Notes: generated from the sequence alone by a model not told the origin. 64,000 nt of DNA from Paenibacillus_AM sp052180255 (GCF_052180255.1 NZ_CP197466.1:2232001-2296000); one strand, 5' to 3'; positions 30,719 to 40,499 are shown, counted from the first letter of the stretch. Translations and numbers: made by a program.

Positions 30719-32332
30719 TTATTCCTCCTTATCGTCGGGTAGACGGGGTCGTCCCCGGAATCGAGAAGGGTAAATTATTCTCATTAGTATATTTTTAAGT
30801 CTATTTTTCTTCTTCAGGATTTCAAATGGTCGCATCATCTCGTAATCTTCATGTTCGAGCATGTGACAATGCCATACAAAGAGTCCGGCGAAAGGATCGA
30901 AACTCCCGATAAAAGAGGTAACGTAACCAGCGGGAGCACGAATCGTATCTTTAAATCCTCTTTCGTTAGGTTCAGGAGGGGTCGCCGGACCTGTAAATTT
31001 AAGTTTCCCTGTAGCTTGAAAATGAGCAACATCAAAAGGCTGGCGCTCTAGAATTTGCATGTCAACGACATGTAGATGAATGGGATGGTCATCATTTGAA
31101 AGATTGATTAGCCGCCATATTTCAACAGTTCCCAAGTCCATTTTCTCGGATATGGGATCACTCCACATTTTTCCGTCAAGTAAATTGAGCGATCTTCCAT
31201 ATTTATCCTCCACCCTGACGAGCGTGAGATCTCTTGTCCTTGTTGCCATCTCTCTAGATAGAAAATTAATTTTTGTCAAACGATCTGGTATGGAACTCGT
31301 ATCTTTTCCATTTAACGGAGTGGTTACTCTAAACTGCATCACATCGGTTGTTTCTGGAGAGGCACCCTTGAAGACATTTTTAAGAATGACCGTCTTACCA
31401 TAGGATCGAGAAAAATCGACGATTACATCCGCTCGCTCAGTTGTTAGAAGGAGGATCTGATTCATTTTTACTGGTTTCTCCAGTAATCCTCGATCAATTC
31501 CAATTTGATAAAATGGCTGTCCACAGTCCAATTTGAGTGTAATCGCTCGACTATTACAGTAATTTAATATGCGAAATCGGTATTTTCTCGGTTCTACTTC
31601 AAGATAAGGGGATACTTTGCCATTTACCAAAATGTAATCTGCGTCAAATGGTGTGACAATCGAGGGATAAGGGAGACGAGGATTTTTTTTATCCGGTGTA
31701 GCGGGGTAAAAGAGCGATCCATCCGGGTTAAACGAGCGATCCTGAATCATAAGAGGGATTTCATATGTTCCAGCCGGTAGATTCAGGGATTGTTCATGCT
31801 GATCACGAATGATATAAAAGCCTCCAAGTCCCGCATAATTGTTTAATCTCGTAATACCCATTGTGTGGTCATGATAAAATAACGTAGTGGCTTCAAGGTT
31901 TGGGTACTTAGATACTTTTCTTTTAAACATAGGTCCTGTTTGTTCAAAATTTCTCGTAAACCAAGCTTCAGGGTAACCATCACTATGTTCAAGCTGTTTT
32001 CCTCCGTGTAGATGAACCACAGTTCTAACCTGTGGAAGTGTTTTTTCTGCACCATGAACGGTTGTATCGATGGGAAGAAAATGCTTTTGAGGCAGATCAT
32101 TCATCCATTTGACAGATGTCGTTTCATCCTTCATTACGTCGAAAGTCGGTCCCGGGTACATTCCGTTGTAGCCCCACAAGCGGGTAGGCCCTAAATCACG
32201 ATGTAGTTTTTGGGTTATTTCTCTCATGGTCACTTCATAATATGAGCCTTTCTTGTCTCGCTTGATCGGGGAAATGGTTTTGGGAATCGGAAGTTTATCG
32301 ACGAATTTTTGAAGTTTTACTTTTGGGGGCAT
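30719..32332 (-). CDS. Multicopper oxidase, CotA-like (spore coat laccase family)
   Basis: A 537-residue protein from the ATG at 32332 behind GAGGAGG. All four copper motifs are seen: HLHGG and HDH in the N-terminal cupredoxin, HPIHLH and HCHMLEHEDYEMM at the C terminus, including the methionine axial ligand of type 1 copper. There is no signal peptide, as in CotA of the B. subtilis spore coat. It oxidises phenols or bilirubin with reduction of oxygen to water. A roughly 25-residue basic tail after the last motif is longer than usual. It lies 68 bases downstream of mgtE and may share its transcript. Confidence 0.92.
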   Translation of the reverse strand: MPPKVKLQKFVDKLPIPKTISPIKRDKKGSYYEVTMREITQKLHRDLGPTRLWGYNGMYPGPTFDVMKDETTSVKWMNDLPQKHFLPIDTTVHGAEKTLPQVRTVVHLHGGKQLEHSDGYPEAWFTRNFEQTGPMFKRKVSKYPNLEATTLFYHDHTMGITRLNNYAGLGGFYIIRDQHEQSLNLPAGTYEIPLMIQDRSFNPDGSLFYPATPDKKNPRLPYPSIVTPFDADYILVNGKVSPYLEVEPRKYRFRILNYCNSRAITLKLDCGQPFYQIGIDRGLLEKPVKMNQILLLTTERADVIVDFSRSYGKTVILKNVFKGASPETTDVMQFRVTTPLNGKDTSSIPDRLTKINFLSREMATRTRDLTLVRVEDKYGRSLNLLDGKMWSDPISEKMDLGTVEIWRLINLSNDDHPIHLHVVDMQILERQPFDVAHFQATGKLKFTGPATPPEPNERGFKDTIRAPAGYVTSFIGSFDPFAGLFVWHCHMLEHEDYEMMRPFEILKKKNRLKNILMRIIYPSRFRGRPRLPDDKEE

Positions 32333-32399
32333 ATGAGTGGAGACCTCCTCACGGTTAATACCTAAAAGAAGCATATGAACGAAAGATGTCCCATTATGT

Positions 32400-33737
32400 T
32401 TATAAATGAAGTATTAATTTGGCAATCGTGAAGTATATGATAAGTCCCGTTCCATCCACCAATGTAGTAATAAATGGACCAGAAATGACGGCGGGATCTG
32501 CTTTCAGTTTATGTAAAATTAATGGTAGAGTCGCTGCGACAAAGGATGCCCAGATAACAATAGTCAAAGAGGTGATTCCTACAACAAGTCCAATCTTCGA
32601 CTCAACCCCAAGAAACCGAGCTCGTGCAAAAGCAATTAATGAAATCGAAACACCTGTCATAAGACCTGTGGTTACTTCCTTCCTTATTACTTTAAAAATG
32701 TCACGGAATTGCACTTCTCCGACTGCCAGCGCCCGTACAAGAGTAGACACGGTTTGTGTCCCTGTGTTTCCTCCTGTTCCGATCAGCAGCGGAATAAAGA
32801 AAGCCAGTGCGATAACCTCGCTTAACGTTTCCTCATAGTGTCTTAGAACTGTGCCTGTATAGGCTTCCGCCACAAATAAAATGAGTAACCAGATGATTCG
32901 CTTTCTATAAAGCTGAAAAACAGAAGACTTGAAATAAGTAGCCGTTAATGGCTGGCTGCCGCCTAGCTTTTGAATATCCTCTGTTGCTTCTTCATGAATG
33001 ACATCGATCAAATCATCGACTGTGATTACGCCAATTAAGCGATTTTGTACATCAATGACGGGAAGAGCGACCAAATCGTAATTTGATAGGAGTTCGGCGG
33101 CTTTTTCTTGTTCCATGGATGCAGGTACATAAATGACATCTTCCGTTACAATTTTTGATATTTCCGTACGAGGTTCCGTTAGTATAAGTTCCTTCAACGA
33201 GACTACACCCAGAAGCTCCCCTTTATTACCAGTCACATAAACATAGGAAGTGATCTCTGCCTTATGTCCGATCTTACGGAAATGCTGCAGCGTTTGCTCG
33301 ATTGTCCATGAGCTGCGAGCAGCAATATAATCGATCGTTGCTAAGCTCCCCGCGGTATGCTCGGGAAAGGTCATTAAAGTCTTAACCTTTTCTCGATAAT
33401 CCTCCGGGAGATGATTTAAGAGCTTTTCTGCTTGATATCGATGTATAGCCAGCATCATATCAACTACTACGTCACTTGACATCTCATATAGCACCTGAGA
33501 AGTCAAGGTCTCTTCTAAATGATTTAGAATTCGGTACTGCAATGCGGGCTCTAAATACTCCAATATCTCAGCAGATATTATTGGAGGCAATAACTCCATT
33601 AATTTGTATTGTTCCGTTTTATCAAGTTTTTCAACGCAGTTCGCCAAATCAAAAGGTCTAAATAATTCAACATAAGCGATCAGGGAATTTTTATCGGATT
33701 CCATGATTTTATTTTTCAATTCTTCAAGCCGAATCAT
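32400..33737 (-). CDS. mgtE: Magnesium transporter MgtE
   Basis: A 445-residue protein from the ATG at 33737 behind AAGGAG. It has the MgtE order: N-terminal superhelical domain (LPPIISAEILEYLEPALQYRIL), two CBS domains (about residues 130-255, VIDVQNRLIGVITVDDLIDVI) and five membrane helices with LIGTGGNTGTQTVSTLVRALA and the pore motif PFITTLVDGTGLIIYF. The protein gates Mg2+ import by sensing internal Mg2+. No M-box riboswitch was recognised in the 280 bases upstream. It may be sporulation-linked because of the cotA neighbour. Confidence 0.95.
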   Translation of the reverse strand: MIRLEELKNKIMESDKNSLIAYVELFRPFDLANCVEKLDKTEQYKLMELLPPIISAEILEYLEPALQYRILNHLEETLTSQVLYEMSSDVVVDMMLAIHRYQAEKLLNHLPEDYREKVKTLMTFPEHTAGSLATIDYIAARSSWTIEQTLQHFRKIGHKAEITSYVYVTGNKGELLGVVSLKELILTEPRTEISKIVTEDVIYVPASMEQEKAAELLSNYDLVALPVIDVQNRLIGVITVDDLIDVIHEEATEDIQKLGGSQPLTATYFKSSVFQLYRKRIIWLLILFVAEAYTGTVLRHYEETLSEVIALAFFIPLLIGTGGNTGTQTVSTLVRALAVGEVQFRDIFKVIRKEVTTGLMTGVSISLIAFARARFLGVESKIGLVVGITSLTIVIWASFVAATLPLILHKLKADPAVISGPFITTLVDGTGLIIYFTIAKLILHL

Positions 33738-33902
33738 GCTGGTTACTCCTTCGGTTAAGATGATGCAAACGGAATAAGAAGTGCAGCAACGTCGTAAATC
33801 ACCGTATGTATTTCCCTGTCCAAAGACGCTCGCAAACAAAAAGATTATAATAATTGTTCACATCTTTGGATTGACGTATGCGCCTTCCCGATAAATCAAT
33901 AA

Positions 33903-33932
33903 AATAAAAAGGAGCTGCTAGTAGCAAGCTCC
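33903..33932 (-). terminator. Terminator after the glycine-zipper gene
   Basis: GGAGCTGCTAG and CTAGCAAGCTCC-type arms fold around a short loop, and the minus strand continues with TTTTTTATTTTATT. It ends the transcript from 34025-34255. Confidence 0.75.
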
Positions 33933-34024
33933 TACATTATTTCTCCTACAATCCAAAGGGCGCAGGGTTTCCCCAGCACCCTACTTTTCATCATTAGTAA
34001 ACAATTGATAGTGCTAGCACCTGT

Positions 34025-34255
34025 TTACTCTGTTTGGTTTTTATCGCTGTCTTTACCCTCATCATTCTCGCCGACCTTGTTGCCTAATGATGCGCCTGCG
34101 ATGCCACCTAAAACGGTACCGACAGGACCCAAAACGGAACCCGCGACAGCACCCACGGCACCACCACCCACTGTTCCCATAACTTCTCCAGCACCATTCA
34201 TGTTCGTATCGCGGTCAGATCCACCGTTTTGATTGCGGTCGTTGTTTTTATCCAT
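34025..34255 (-). CDS. Small glycine-zipper protein
   Basis: A 76-residue protein from the ATG at 34255 behind AAGGAG. A hydrophilic, Asn/Asp-rich N terminus and an acidic C terminus surround a glycine-zipper segment (about residues 28-58, GTVGGGAVGAVAGSVLGPVG) of the type that inserts in membranes. The function is unknown; such proteins are common in spore formers and in stress responses. It is a single-gene transcript with its own terminator. Confidence 0.8.
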   Translation of the reverse strand: MDKNNDRNQNGGSDRDTNMNGAGEVMGTVGGGAVGAVAGSVLGPVGTVLGGIAGASLGNKVGENDEGKDSDKNQTE

Positions 34256-34490
34256 CCATCTCACTCCTTCATTTCGTGATAGAAAATGCACTGCTTTGCC
34301 AGCGCAGTCCCAAAAATATCTTGCCCTAACCTATCTGAAAGGATTCATAATCTGATTACAAACGCTCAGATACACATCTATACTTCCGCTAGTGCCCGTT
34401 TATCTGGCCCAATTTGATTAGGCAAGCATCCCCTTTTCTCTGTCGCACATACGTTGTTATTGCAAACTGAGATTTGGGAGGAGATTATTA

Positions 34491-34754
34491 ATGGCCTATA
34501 TGAATCCTTATCATCAACATGACGGGGGGCATCAAACCCACCAAATGCACCCGTACCACCATGGAACCCAACCTATGCAGCATTCTATGCAACATTCTAT
34601 GCAGCATTCTATGCAACACTCTATGCAACACCCTATGTACCACCATGGGTATCACGCTGGGTATCATCACGGGTATATGCAAGGATACTATCATGCACAT
34701 GGCCACCAACAGGGACATATGCCTCGGCAATCGGCGAACGACAAAACATACTAA
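34491..34754 (+). CDS. His-rich protein with MQHS tandem repeats
   Basis: An 87-residue protein, about one quarter histidine. It begins MAYMNPYHQHDGG, then carries five MQHS/MQHP units in a row, then a YHHGYHAGYHHGYMQGYY stretch. There is no signal peptide or membrane segment. The composition suggests metal binding or a spore-coat-like structural protein; Tyr/His-rich coat proteins are common in spore formers. The ATG follows GGGAGGAG. No known domain was recognised. The complementary strand has an open frame rich in Met and His, which is only the shadow of the repeat. Confidence 0.8.
   Translation: MAYMNPYHQHDGGHQTHQMHPYHHGTQPMQHSMQHSMQHSMQHSMQHPMYHHGYHAGYHHGYMQGYYHAHGHQQGHMPRQSANDKTY
34575..34634 (+). 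repeat. 12-base tandem repeat inside the His-rich gene
   Basis: The unit ATGCARCAYTCT is repeated five times (the last one as CCT), giving MQHS. The third-position changes show that the units have diverged slightly. Such tracts change copy number easily. Confidence 0.85.
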
Positions 34755-34813
34755 ACAAACTAAACAAACAGAAAGGGCCCTAATTTACTTGTTTACGATA
34801 TTTCCCCATTCGA

Positions 34814-34856
34814 AGGCTTTATCCTTGGAAACTCCCAAAGATAAGAGCCTTTTTAC
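34814..34856 (+). terminator. Rho-independent terminator after the His-rich gene
   Basis: AGGCTTTATC pairs with GATAAGAGCCT around a loop of about 16 bases and is followed by TTTTTA. Confidence 0.7.
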
Positions 34857-34914
34857 TTTGGGGTTCCCGATACACCATGCGGCATGGCTGTTTTCTCACC
34901 CGACAGCACTTCGG

Positions 34915-35859
34915 TTAATATAAATGACAGGCAATCCAGTGGTCACTTTGAATTTCTTTCCATTCTGGTTCCATGATGCTGCACTGTTCCATCACTTTAG
35001 GGCAGCGCGTCCTAAATCTGCACCCACTCGGCAAATTGGATGGGCTCGGTAAATCCCCCCTCAGCACGATTCGCTCCCTTTGAACAGTCGGATTGGGAAT
35101 AGGAATGGCCGAAAGAAGAGCCTGCGTGTACGGATGCAGCGGTTTTTTATAGAGTTCCGTGCTCCCCGCAATCTCCACCATTTTGCCTAAATACATTACG
35201 CCAATCCGATTAGAAATATGCTTGACCATTGATAAATCATGGGCAATAAACAGAAACGTTAACCCCCGTGTTTGCTGTAAATCTTCAAGCAAATTGACGA
35301 TTTGCGCTTGAATCGATACATCCAGGGCCGAAATCGGTTCATCAGCGATAATAAACTGCGGATCAACCGCAAGCGCTCGAGCGATCCCGATGCGTTGGCG
35401 CTGCCCACCGCTGAATTCATGAGGATACCGGTCGGCATGCTCAGGTCGAAGTCCGACAAGCTGTAGAAGATCGCGAACCCGCTTCGCTCTATCTTTGCCG
35501 CTTAAGTCCTGGACTTTCATTCCTTCGGCGATAATAGAAAGGACATTCATGCGGGGATTCAGACTGGCATGAGGGTCCTGAAATATCATCTGTACATCAC
35601 TGTTAAACTGTTTGCTTTCTTTTCGTGAAAGATGATGGACATTTTTTCCATCAAATCGCACCTCGCCCTCCGAGCTCTCATACAACCGAATTATTGTCCG
35701 CCCTAAGGTTGATTTGCCGCAGCCGCTCTCTCCAACAAGGCCGAACGTTTCCCCTTTCCGAATTGCAAAAGATACTCCATCGACGGCTTTTAGAATTGTT
35801 CCTGCTTTTTGAGTAAAATGTTTCTTCAAATTATTAACTTCAACAAGGATTTCAGACAT
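34915..35859 (-). CDS. Oligopeptide ABC transporter ATPase (OppF/AppF)
   Basis: A 314-residue ATPase: Walker A GESGCGKST at about residues 41-49, signature FSGGQRQRIGIARAL near 152, Walker B FIIADEPISALD near 172-183, then the C-terminal oligopeptide/dipeptide motif with SGCRFRTRCP, the cysteine-rich end that binds an Fe-S cluster in this family. It overlaps the preceding ATPase gene by one base (TAATG). Last gene of the opp-type operon. The two ATPases form the engine for import of peptides. Confidence 0.95.
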   Translation of the reverse strand: MSEILVEVNNLKKHFTQKAGTILKAVDGVSFAIRKGETFGLVGESGCGKSTLGRTIIRLYESSEGEVRFDGKNVHHLSRKESKQFNSDVQMIFQDPHASLNPRMNVLSIIAEGMKVQDLSGKDRAKRVRDLLQLVGLRPEHADRYPHEFSGGQRQRIGIARALAVDPQFIIADEPISALDVSIQAQIVNLLEDLQQTRGLTFLFIAHDLSMVKHISNRIGVMYLGKMVEIAGSTELYKKPLHPYTQALLSAIPIPNPTVQRERIVLRGDLPSPSNLPSGCRFRTRCPKVMEQCSIMEPEWKEIQSDHWIACHLY

Positions 35860-36875
35860 TAGGCTTGCCTCCCGACCGCTGTAAGTTCCATGAATTTAGG
35901 GGCACGCGCATCATGCAGCCAGCACGTTGCCTGATGGTCGTTGCCGAAATCGCTGACAACCGGCGCCTGCACCGCACAGATTTCCATCGCATAATCACAG
36001 CGCTCCGCAAACGGGCAGCCCTTCGGCGGATTGAACAGGTCAGGAGGGGTTCCATCGATTGGAACCAACCGCTTCTTGTGTTCGCCATCCAGATGCGGCA
36101 TTGACTTCATCAGTCCCCATGTATAAGGATGTTTAGGCTTCGTAAACAGATCATGCGTAGTCCCAGATTCCACCACGGTGCCAGCATACATGACTACTGC
36201 CCTGTGAGCGGTTTCCGCAACAACCCCCAAATCATGGGTAATTAAAATAATTGAAAGCTTTGTTTCTTCCTGTAATTCCTTCATCAAATCAAGGATTTGT
36301 GCTTGCACCGTCACATCCAAAGCCGTTGTTGGCTCATCGGCGATAACCAGTTTCGGATTGCATGCTAGCGCAATCGCAATCACGACACGCTGCCGCATGC
36401 CGCCGCTAAACTCGTGCGGATACTGATCGACCCGTTTTTTGGGATCCGATATTCCCACTTTATTGAGCAGTTCTATTGCTTTCATGCGGGCTTCCTTTTT
36501 GGATAATCCCTGGTAATAAACCAGCCCTTCCGCAAGCTGCCGGCCTATTTTCATCGTCGGATTTAGCGCTGTCATCGGATCCTGGAAGATCATTCCCATT
36601 TCAGAGCCCCGCATCTTCAGCAATTCCTTTTTAGAGAGCCTTGTGATGTCTTGGCCATTAAATCGGATCTTACCGTCAGCGAATCTACCCGGAGGGCTTG
36701 GAATCAAACCCATAATTGAAAGAGCGGTCACACTTTTCCCACAGCCGCTTTCACCCACTATCGCAACCGTTTCACCGTGATCGACATGGAACGAAACACC
36801 ACGCACCGCTTTCACTTCTCCACCATGCGTTTTGAAATTAACCTTCAAGTTTGTTACTTCTAATAAATGTTCCAT
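35859..36875 (-). CDS. Oligopeptide ABC transporter ATPase (OppD/AppD)
   Basis: A 338-residue ATPase from the ATG at 36875. Walker A GESGCGKSV is at about residues 38-46, the signature FSGGMRQRVVIAIAL near 155, and Walker B LVIADEPTTALD near 175. The C-terminal oligopeptide motif PPKGCPFAERCDYAMEIC has the cluster-binding cysteines. It is contiguous with the permeases and the second ATPase, as in all Opp/App/Dpp systems. Which of these systems it is cannot be fixed without comparison. Confidence 0.95.
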   Translation of the reverse strand: MEHLLEVTNLKVNFKTHGGEVKAVRGVSFHVDHGETVAIVGESGCGKSVTALSIMGLIPSPPGRFADGKIRFNGQDITRLSKKELLKMRGSEMGMIFQDPMTALNPTMKIGRQLAEGLVYYQGLSKKEARMKAIELLNKVGISDPKKRVDQYPHEFSGGMRQRVVIAIALACNPKLVIADEPTTALDVTVQAQILDLMKELQEETKLSIILITHDLGVVAETAHRAVVMYAGTVVESGTTHDLFTKPKHPYTWGLMKSMPHLDGEHKKRLVPIDGTPPDLFNPPKGCPFAERCDYAMEICAVQAPVVSDFGNDHQATCWLHDARAPKFMELTAVGRQA

Positions 36876-36887
36876 CACTCTTCCCCC

Positions 36888-37829
36888 CTAATCGCTAAGA
36901 CCTGGATCCAACGCATCTTGCAAACCGTCTCCAAACACGTTGAAAGCAAACATAGTCAGCGAAATCATAAGTCCTGGAAAAAAGAGGCGCCACCAATCTC
37001 CGGTTGGGATGACACCTAAAGCGTCGTTCGTCATCGTTCCCCAACTAGCAATAGGCGCTTGAACCCCCAGACCCAAAAAGCTTAAAAATGCCTCCGAAAA
37101 AATTGCTGCAGGAACCGTAAAGGTCAGCGTCACAATAATAATCCCACTCGTATTTGGAATTAAATGTCTCCAAATAATTCGCGCGGATGAAACCCCTAAT
37201 ACTTGCGACGCGAGAATGTATTCTTGTGAGCGAAGTTGCATAATTTGACCGCGAACGAGCCGGGCCATGCCTACCCATCCAGTAACGGTTAAGGCCGTGA
37301 TGATCGTCCAAATTCCAGGCTTCATAATCACCATCAGCAAAATAACTACCAATAAATAGGGCAACCCACTCAGGACTTCAATCACGCGCATGATTACATT
37401 ATCGATCCGTTCACCTTGTTTACCGCGTCCTGCCGTAAAACCGGCGATCCCGCCGAGGGTTACACCGATGACTAAATCAATGAGCGCGGCTACAACTCCG
37501 ATCGTCAAAGAAATACGGGCACCGAACCAAGTTCTTGCAAATACGTCTCGGCCCAAATCGTCTGTGCCAAACCAATGGTCCTTTGAGATGGTCTGGTTAG
37601 CCTCGAGCAAACTTTGATCGGAATAGCTGTATCGCGCAATATACGGACCGATGATTGCCATGATGAGAATCATCACAATGAACGTAAATCCAATCATGGC
37701 CAGTTTGTTCTTAAACAATTTGCGTAAGGTTAATTGCCCATATGTGAGGCTCGGACGAGTGGAAGCATTCTCGAATATCTGCTTGTTAAGTGGGCGAAAC
37801 GGTGTATCCAATTTCGATTCTGCTATCAT
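36888..37829 (-). CDS. Oligopeptide ABC transporter permease (OppC/AppC)
   Basis: A 313-residue permease: OppC-type N terminus, first membrane helix at about residues 43-65, the WFGTDDLGRDVFARTWFGARISL motif, and the coupling segment EYILASQVLGVSSARIIWRHLIPN (EAA loop) at about residue 205. Six helices in total. It is five bases from the oppB-like gene. Together with that protein it makes the membrane channel for peptides. Confidence 0.95.
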   Translation of the reverse strand: MIAESKLDTPFRPLNKQIFENASTRPSLTYGQLTLRKLFKNKLAMIGFTFIVMILIMAIIGPYIARYSYSDQSLLEANQTISKDHWFGTDDLGRDVFARTWFGARISLTIGVVAALIDLVIGVTLGGIAGFTAGRGKQGERIDNVIMRVIEVLSGLPYLLVVILLMVIMKPGIWTIITALTVTGWVGMARLVRGQIMQLRSQEYILASQVLGVSSARIIWRHLIPNTSGIIIVTLTFTVPAAIFSEAFLSFLGLGVQAPIASWGTMTNDALGVIPTGDWWRLFFPGLMISLTMFAFNVFGDGLQDALDPGLSD

Positions 37830-37834
37830 TTTTT

Positions 37835-38767
37835 TTATTCCTCCTTGACGGTCAATTTGATGCGCGGATCGATCAAGGTATACGCGATATCAATCATCAG
37901 CACAGCCAAAATTAGAATCGTGCTATAAAAAATGCTCGTTCCAAGAATGACCGGGTAATCGCGGTTAAAGATACCCTCAACGAAATACTTGCCTACTCCC
38001 GGAATGGCAAAAACTTTTTCCACCACAAACGTTCCCGTAATCAATGCCGCCATCAGTGGACCGAGAAAGGTAATCACCGGCAATATGGCATTCCGAATGC
38101 CATGCCTAATTACGATTAAATGCATGGGAATACCTTTTGCTTCCGCCGTACGAATGTAATTCTGTCTCATAACATTAATCATACTTGTACGCATGTACCG
38201 CGTTACAATAGCCAACGGACCAAACGAAAGCGCAAGAGAAGGAAGTACAGTGTGCTTCCACGTTCCCCAAGTAGCTACCGGAAAAATTGGCATTTTGATG
38301 GCAAGGTAATTGATGAGAAGAGGGGCCATAAGAAAGCTCGGAATTGAAATGCCGGCAATCGCCAGAATTATCATCACGTAATCTGGTATACGATTGCGAT
38401 TAAGTGCCGCAATAATCCCAAAGAAAATTCCAAAAACAAGAGATATACATATTGCTTGGATGCCTAACAAAGCCGACGCACGGAATCCGTCAGCAATCAT
38501 ACTGTTTACGCTGCGCATGTCGCTTTTTATCGATTGACCCAAATCAAGCATGACTAAATTTTTTAAATAATGGAAATATTGCACTGGATAGGAATCATTC
38601 AAATGATATTTGGCACGCAAGTTCTCCAAAACCTGTTTGGGCAATTTGCCGGACTCCGCCGAAAACGGATCGCCAGGTATGAGATGCATGAGGACAAACG
38701 TCAATGTAACGATGATCCACAGTGTGACAATCATCATCAAAATACGTTTTAACAGGTATCTCGACAC
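37835..38767 (-). CDS. Oligopeptide ABC transporter permease (OppB/AppB)
   Basis: A 310-residue permease starting at the GTG at 38767 behind AAAGGAGG. The long upstream frame is not coding. It begins with the typical YLLKRILMMIVTLWIIVTLTFVL helix and the LMHLIPGDPF motif, and has the EAA loop NYIRTAEAKGIPMHLIVIRHGIRN at about residue 195, six helices. A hairpin separates it from the binding-protein gene, which is upstream in the operon. Confidence 0.95.
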   Translation of the reverse strand: MSRYLLKRILMMIVTLWIIVTLTFVLMHLIPGDPFSAESGKLPKQVLENLRAKYHLNDSYPVQYFHYLKNLVMLDLGQSIKSDMRSVNSMIADGFRASALLGIQAICISLVFGIFFGIIAALNRNRIPDYVMIILAIAGISIPSFLMAPLLINYLAIKMPIFPVATWGTWKHTVLPSLALSFGPLAIVTRYMRTSMINVMRQNYIRTAEAKGIPMHLIVIRHGIRNAILPVITFLGPLMAALITGTFVVEKVFAIPGVGKYFVEGIFNRDYPVILGTSIFYSTILILAVLMIDIAYTLIDPRIKLTVKEE

Positions 38768-38814
38768 CGGTTTACCTCCTTTTTTATCACATCGATATGA
38801 ATCTAGATAAGAAA

Positions 38815-38840
38815 GAAAAGGGTACTGGCATACCCTTTTC
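38815..38840 (-). terminator. Intra-operon hairpin between the binding protein and permease genes
   Basis: GAAAAGGGTA and TACCCTTTTC form a 10-base stem with a six-base loop; on the minus strand T-rich sequence follows. It probably ends part of the transcripts so that the binding protein is made in excess over the membrane parts. Confidence 0.75.
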
Positions 38841-38861
38841 TTATCCTTATTTAAACTTTTT

Positions 38862-40499
38862 TTATTTATTGGTAATTTCCACTTGTTTATAATCAATGAG
38901 TGAGGCTGGGTGCCGTATAATACCCTTGACGTTTGGACGTTCCATATATGCTTTCGTGCTGTAGAAGAGCGGCAGCAACGGCATATCCTCGAAGAACGTT
39001 TTTTCGGCGTCATGCATGATGGAGAAACGCTTCTTCTCGTCCGGTTCGATGCTCGCTTTTTGAATCAATTCATCGAACACTTTGTTGCTGTAGTTAATTC
39101 GATTTCCCGGATGACCTGTTTGGAATGTTTCAATAAAGTTCAGCGGATCGGCATAGTCGGCATAGTATGTACTTAAAGATACTTGATGCTTGCTTGCCCG
39201 TTGCTCGTCCAAGAAAACTTTCCATTCCTTGCTTTCCAGTTTGACGTCCACGCCCAAGTTTTTCTTGAACATTTCTTGCAGCACCTGTGCAACAGATTTA
39301 TTCATATCGTTCGTATCGTAAGTCAATGTAACTTCAGGTAATGTTGTATACCCGCTTTCTTCCATTCCTTTTTTCAGTAGATCTTTTGCTGTTTCTAGAT
39401 CGTTATCTTTAAAATACTCGCCACCGGCAGCGCGGAAGTCTTTGCCGTCTGGCTCAGGGAACCCGATAGGAACAAGGGCCATAGCTGGCGTCTGCTTACC
39501 TTGAACCACCTTATCGATAATCAATTTGCGATTAACTGCTAGTGAGAATGCTTTGCGGATGTTTTTGTTGTTAAACGGCGGTATTGCGGTATTCAATCGA
39601 TAGAAGCTAGTAGCCGCTTCAGGTGCAAGCTTGGCTTCACCGGATTCGATCAATTTTTGCTTGACGTCTTTAGGAATGGATTCAATGTTATCCAGCTCAC
39701 CAGATTTAAACATCTGATACTGTGTATTCTCATCGTTCACCATCACCCAATTGATGCCTGGAAGCTTTACGTTATTTTTGTCCCAGTAGTTGTCGTTCTT
39801 GATGGCCTTGACCGATTGATTGTGCGTCCATTCCGTCAGCTTAAACGGTCCGTTAGAGACGATGGTTGCCGCTTCCGCAGACCAATTCGGATTGCTTTCC
39901 ACTGTCTTTTTGTTAACTGGTGCGAACACCGGAGTCGTAATCATACTTAAAAAATATCCTGAAGGCGCTCTCAATACAACTTCGAGTGTTTTATCGTCAA
40001 GCGCCTTTACTTTCACATTATCTACAGTCCCTTTTCCTTTGTTGAAGTCTTCTGCACCCTCGATGACAAAAGCGAGAAATGAAGCAGGGAAGCCGTTCTT
40101 CGGATCAACCATGCGTTTCCAAGAGACTTCAAAATCATATGCGGTTACAGGGTCACCATTGGACCATTTACTATCGCGAAGATGAAAGGTGTACTTTTTC
40201 CCGTTATCCGTGATATCCCACTTCGTTGCCATCCCAGGTATAATCATGTGTTTTTCGTCTAGTCGAACCAGACCTTCTAACGTGTTGTATAACACTTCGA
40301 ATGCGACCAGATCGTACGCTTTCGGCGGATCAAGCGACACTGGCTCTGCCTTTAAATTGGAGCGTAAAGCAGCGATTGCTGTTGTCGGTTCATTTGCAGG
40401 TGACTTGGATTCTTTGTTTACCGCTGGTTGGGTACAGCCTGTTAAAACGATGGTGCTAAGTATTGTCACTGCGCAAAACTTTTTAAGTACTTTTTTCAT
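38862..40499 (-). CDS. Oligopeptide-binding lipoprotein (OppA family)
   Basis: A 545-residue protein from the ATG at 40499 behind TTGGAGGAAA. The lipoprotein signal ends in VLTGC (Cys about 21). The mature part is a class-C SBP_bac_5 binding protein: LDPPKAYDLVAFEVLYNTLEGLVRLD, KWSNGDPVTAYDFEVSWKR and LDNIESIPKDVK are typical of OppA/AppA. It is anchored to the outer face of the membrane and delivers peptides to the permeases. The operon order is cupin-oppA-B-C-D-F. Confidence 0.95.
   Translation of the reverse strand: MKKVLKKFCAVTILSTIVLTGCTQPAVNKESKSPANEPTTAIAALRSNLKAEPVSLDPPKAYDLVAFEVLYNTLEGLVRLDEKHMIIPGMATKWDITDNGKKYTFHLRDSKWSNGDPVTAYDFEVSWKRMVDPKNGFPASFLAFVIEGAEDFNKGKGTVDNVKVKALDDKTLEVVLRAPSGYFLSMITTPVFAPVNKKTVESNPNWSAEAATIVSNGPFKLTEWTHNQSVKAIKNDNYWDKNNVKLPGINWVMVNDENTQYQMFKSGELDNIESIPKDVKQKLIESGEAKLAPEAATSFYRLNTAIPPFNNKNIRKAFSLAVNRKLIIDKVVQGKQTPAMALVPIGFPEPDGKDFRAAGGEYFKDNDLETAKDLLKKGMEESGYTTLPEVTLTYDTNDMNKSVAQVLQEMFKKNLGVDVKLESKEWKVFLDEQRASKHQVSLSTYYADYADPLNFIETFQTGHPGNRINYSNKVFDELIQKASIEPDEKKRFSIMHDAEKTFFEDMPLLPLFYSTKAYMERPNVKGIIRHPASLIDYKQVEITNK

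Noticed and set aside
33740..33900. M-box magnesium riboswitch upstream of mgtE
   Set aside because: I looked for the conserved M-box stems and a terminator directly before the gene and did not find them.
34488..34730. Minus-strand frame rich in Met and His opposite the His-rich gene
   Set aside because: It is the complement of the tandem repeat; only the plus-strand frame has a ribosome site and a terminator behind it.
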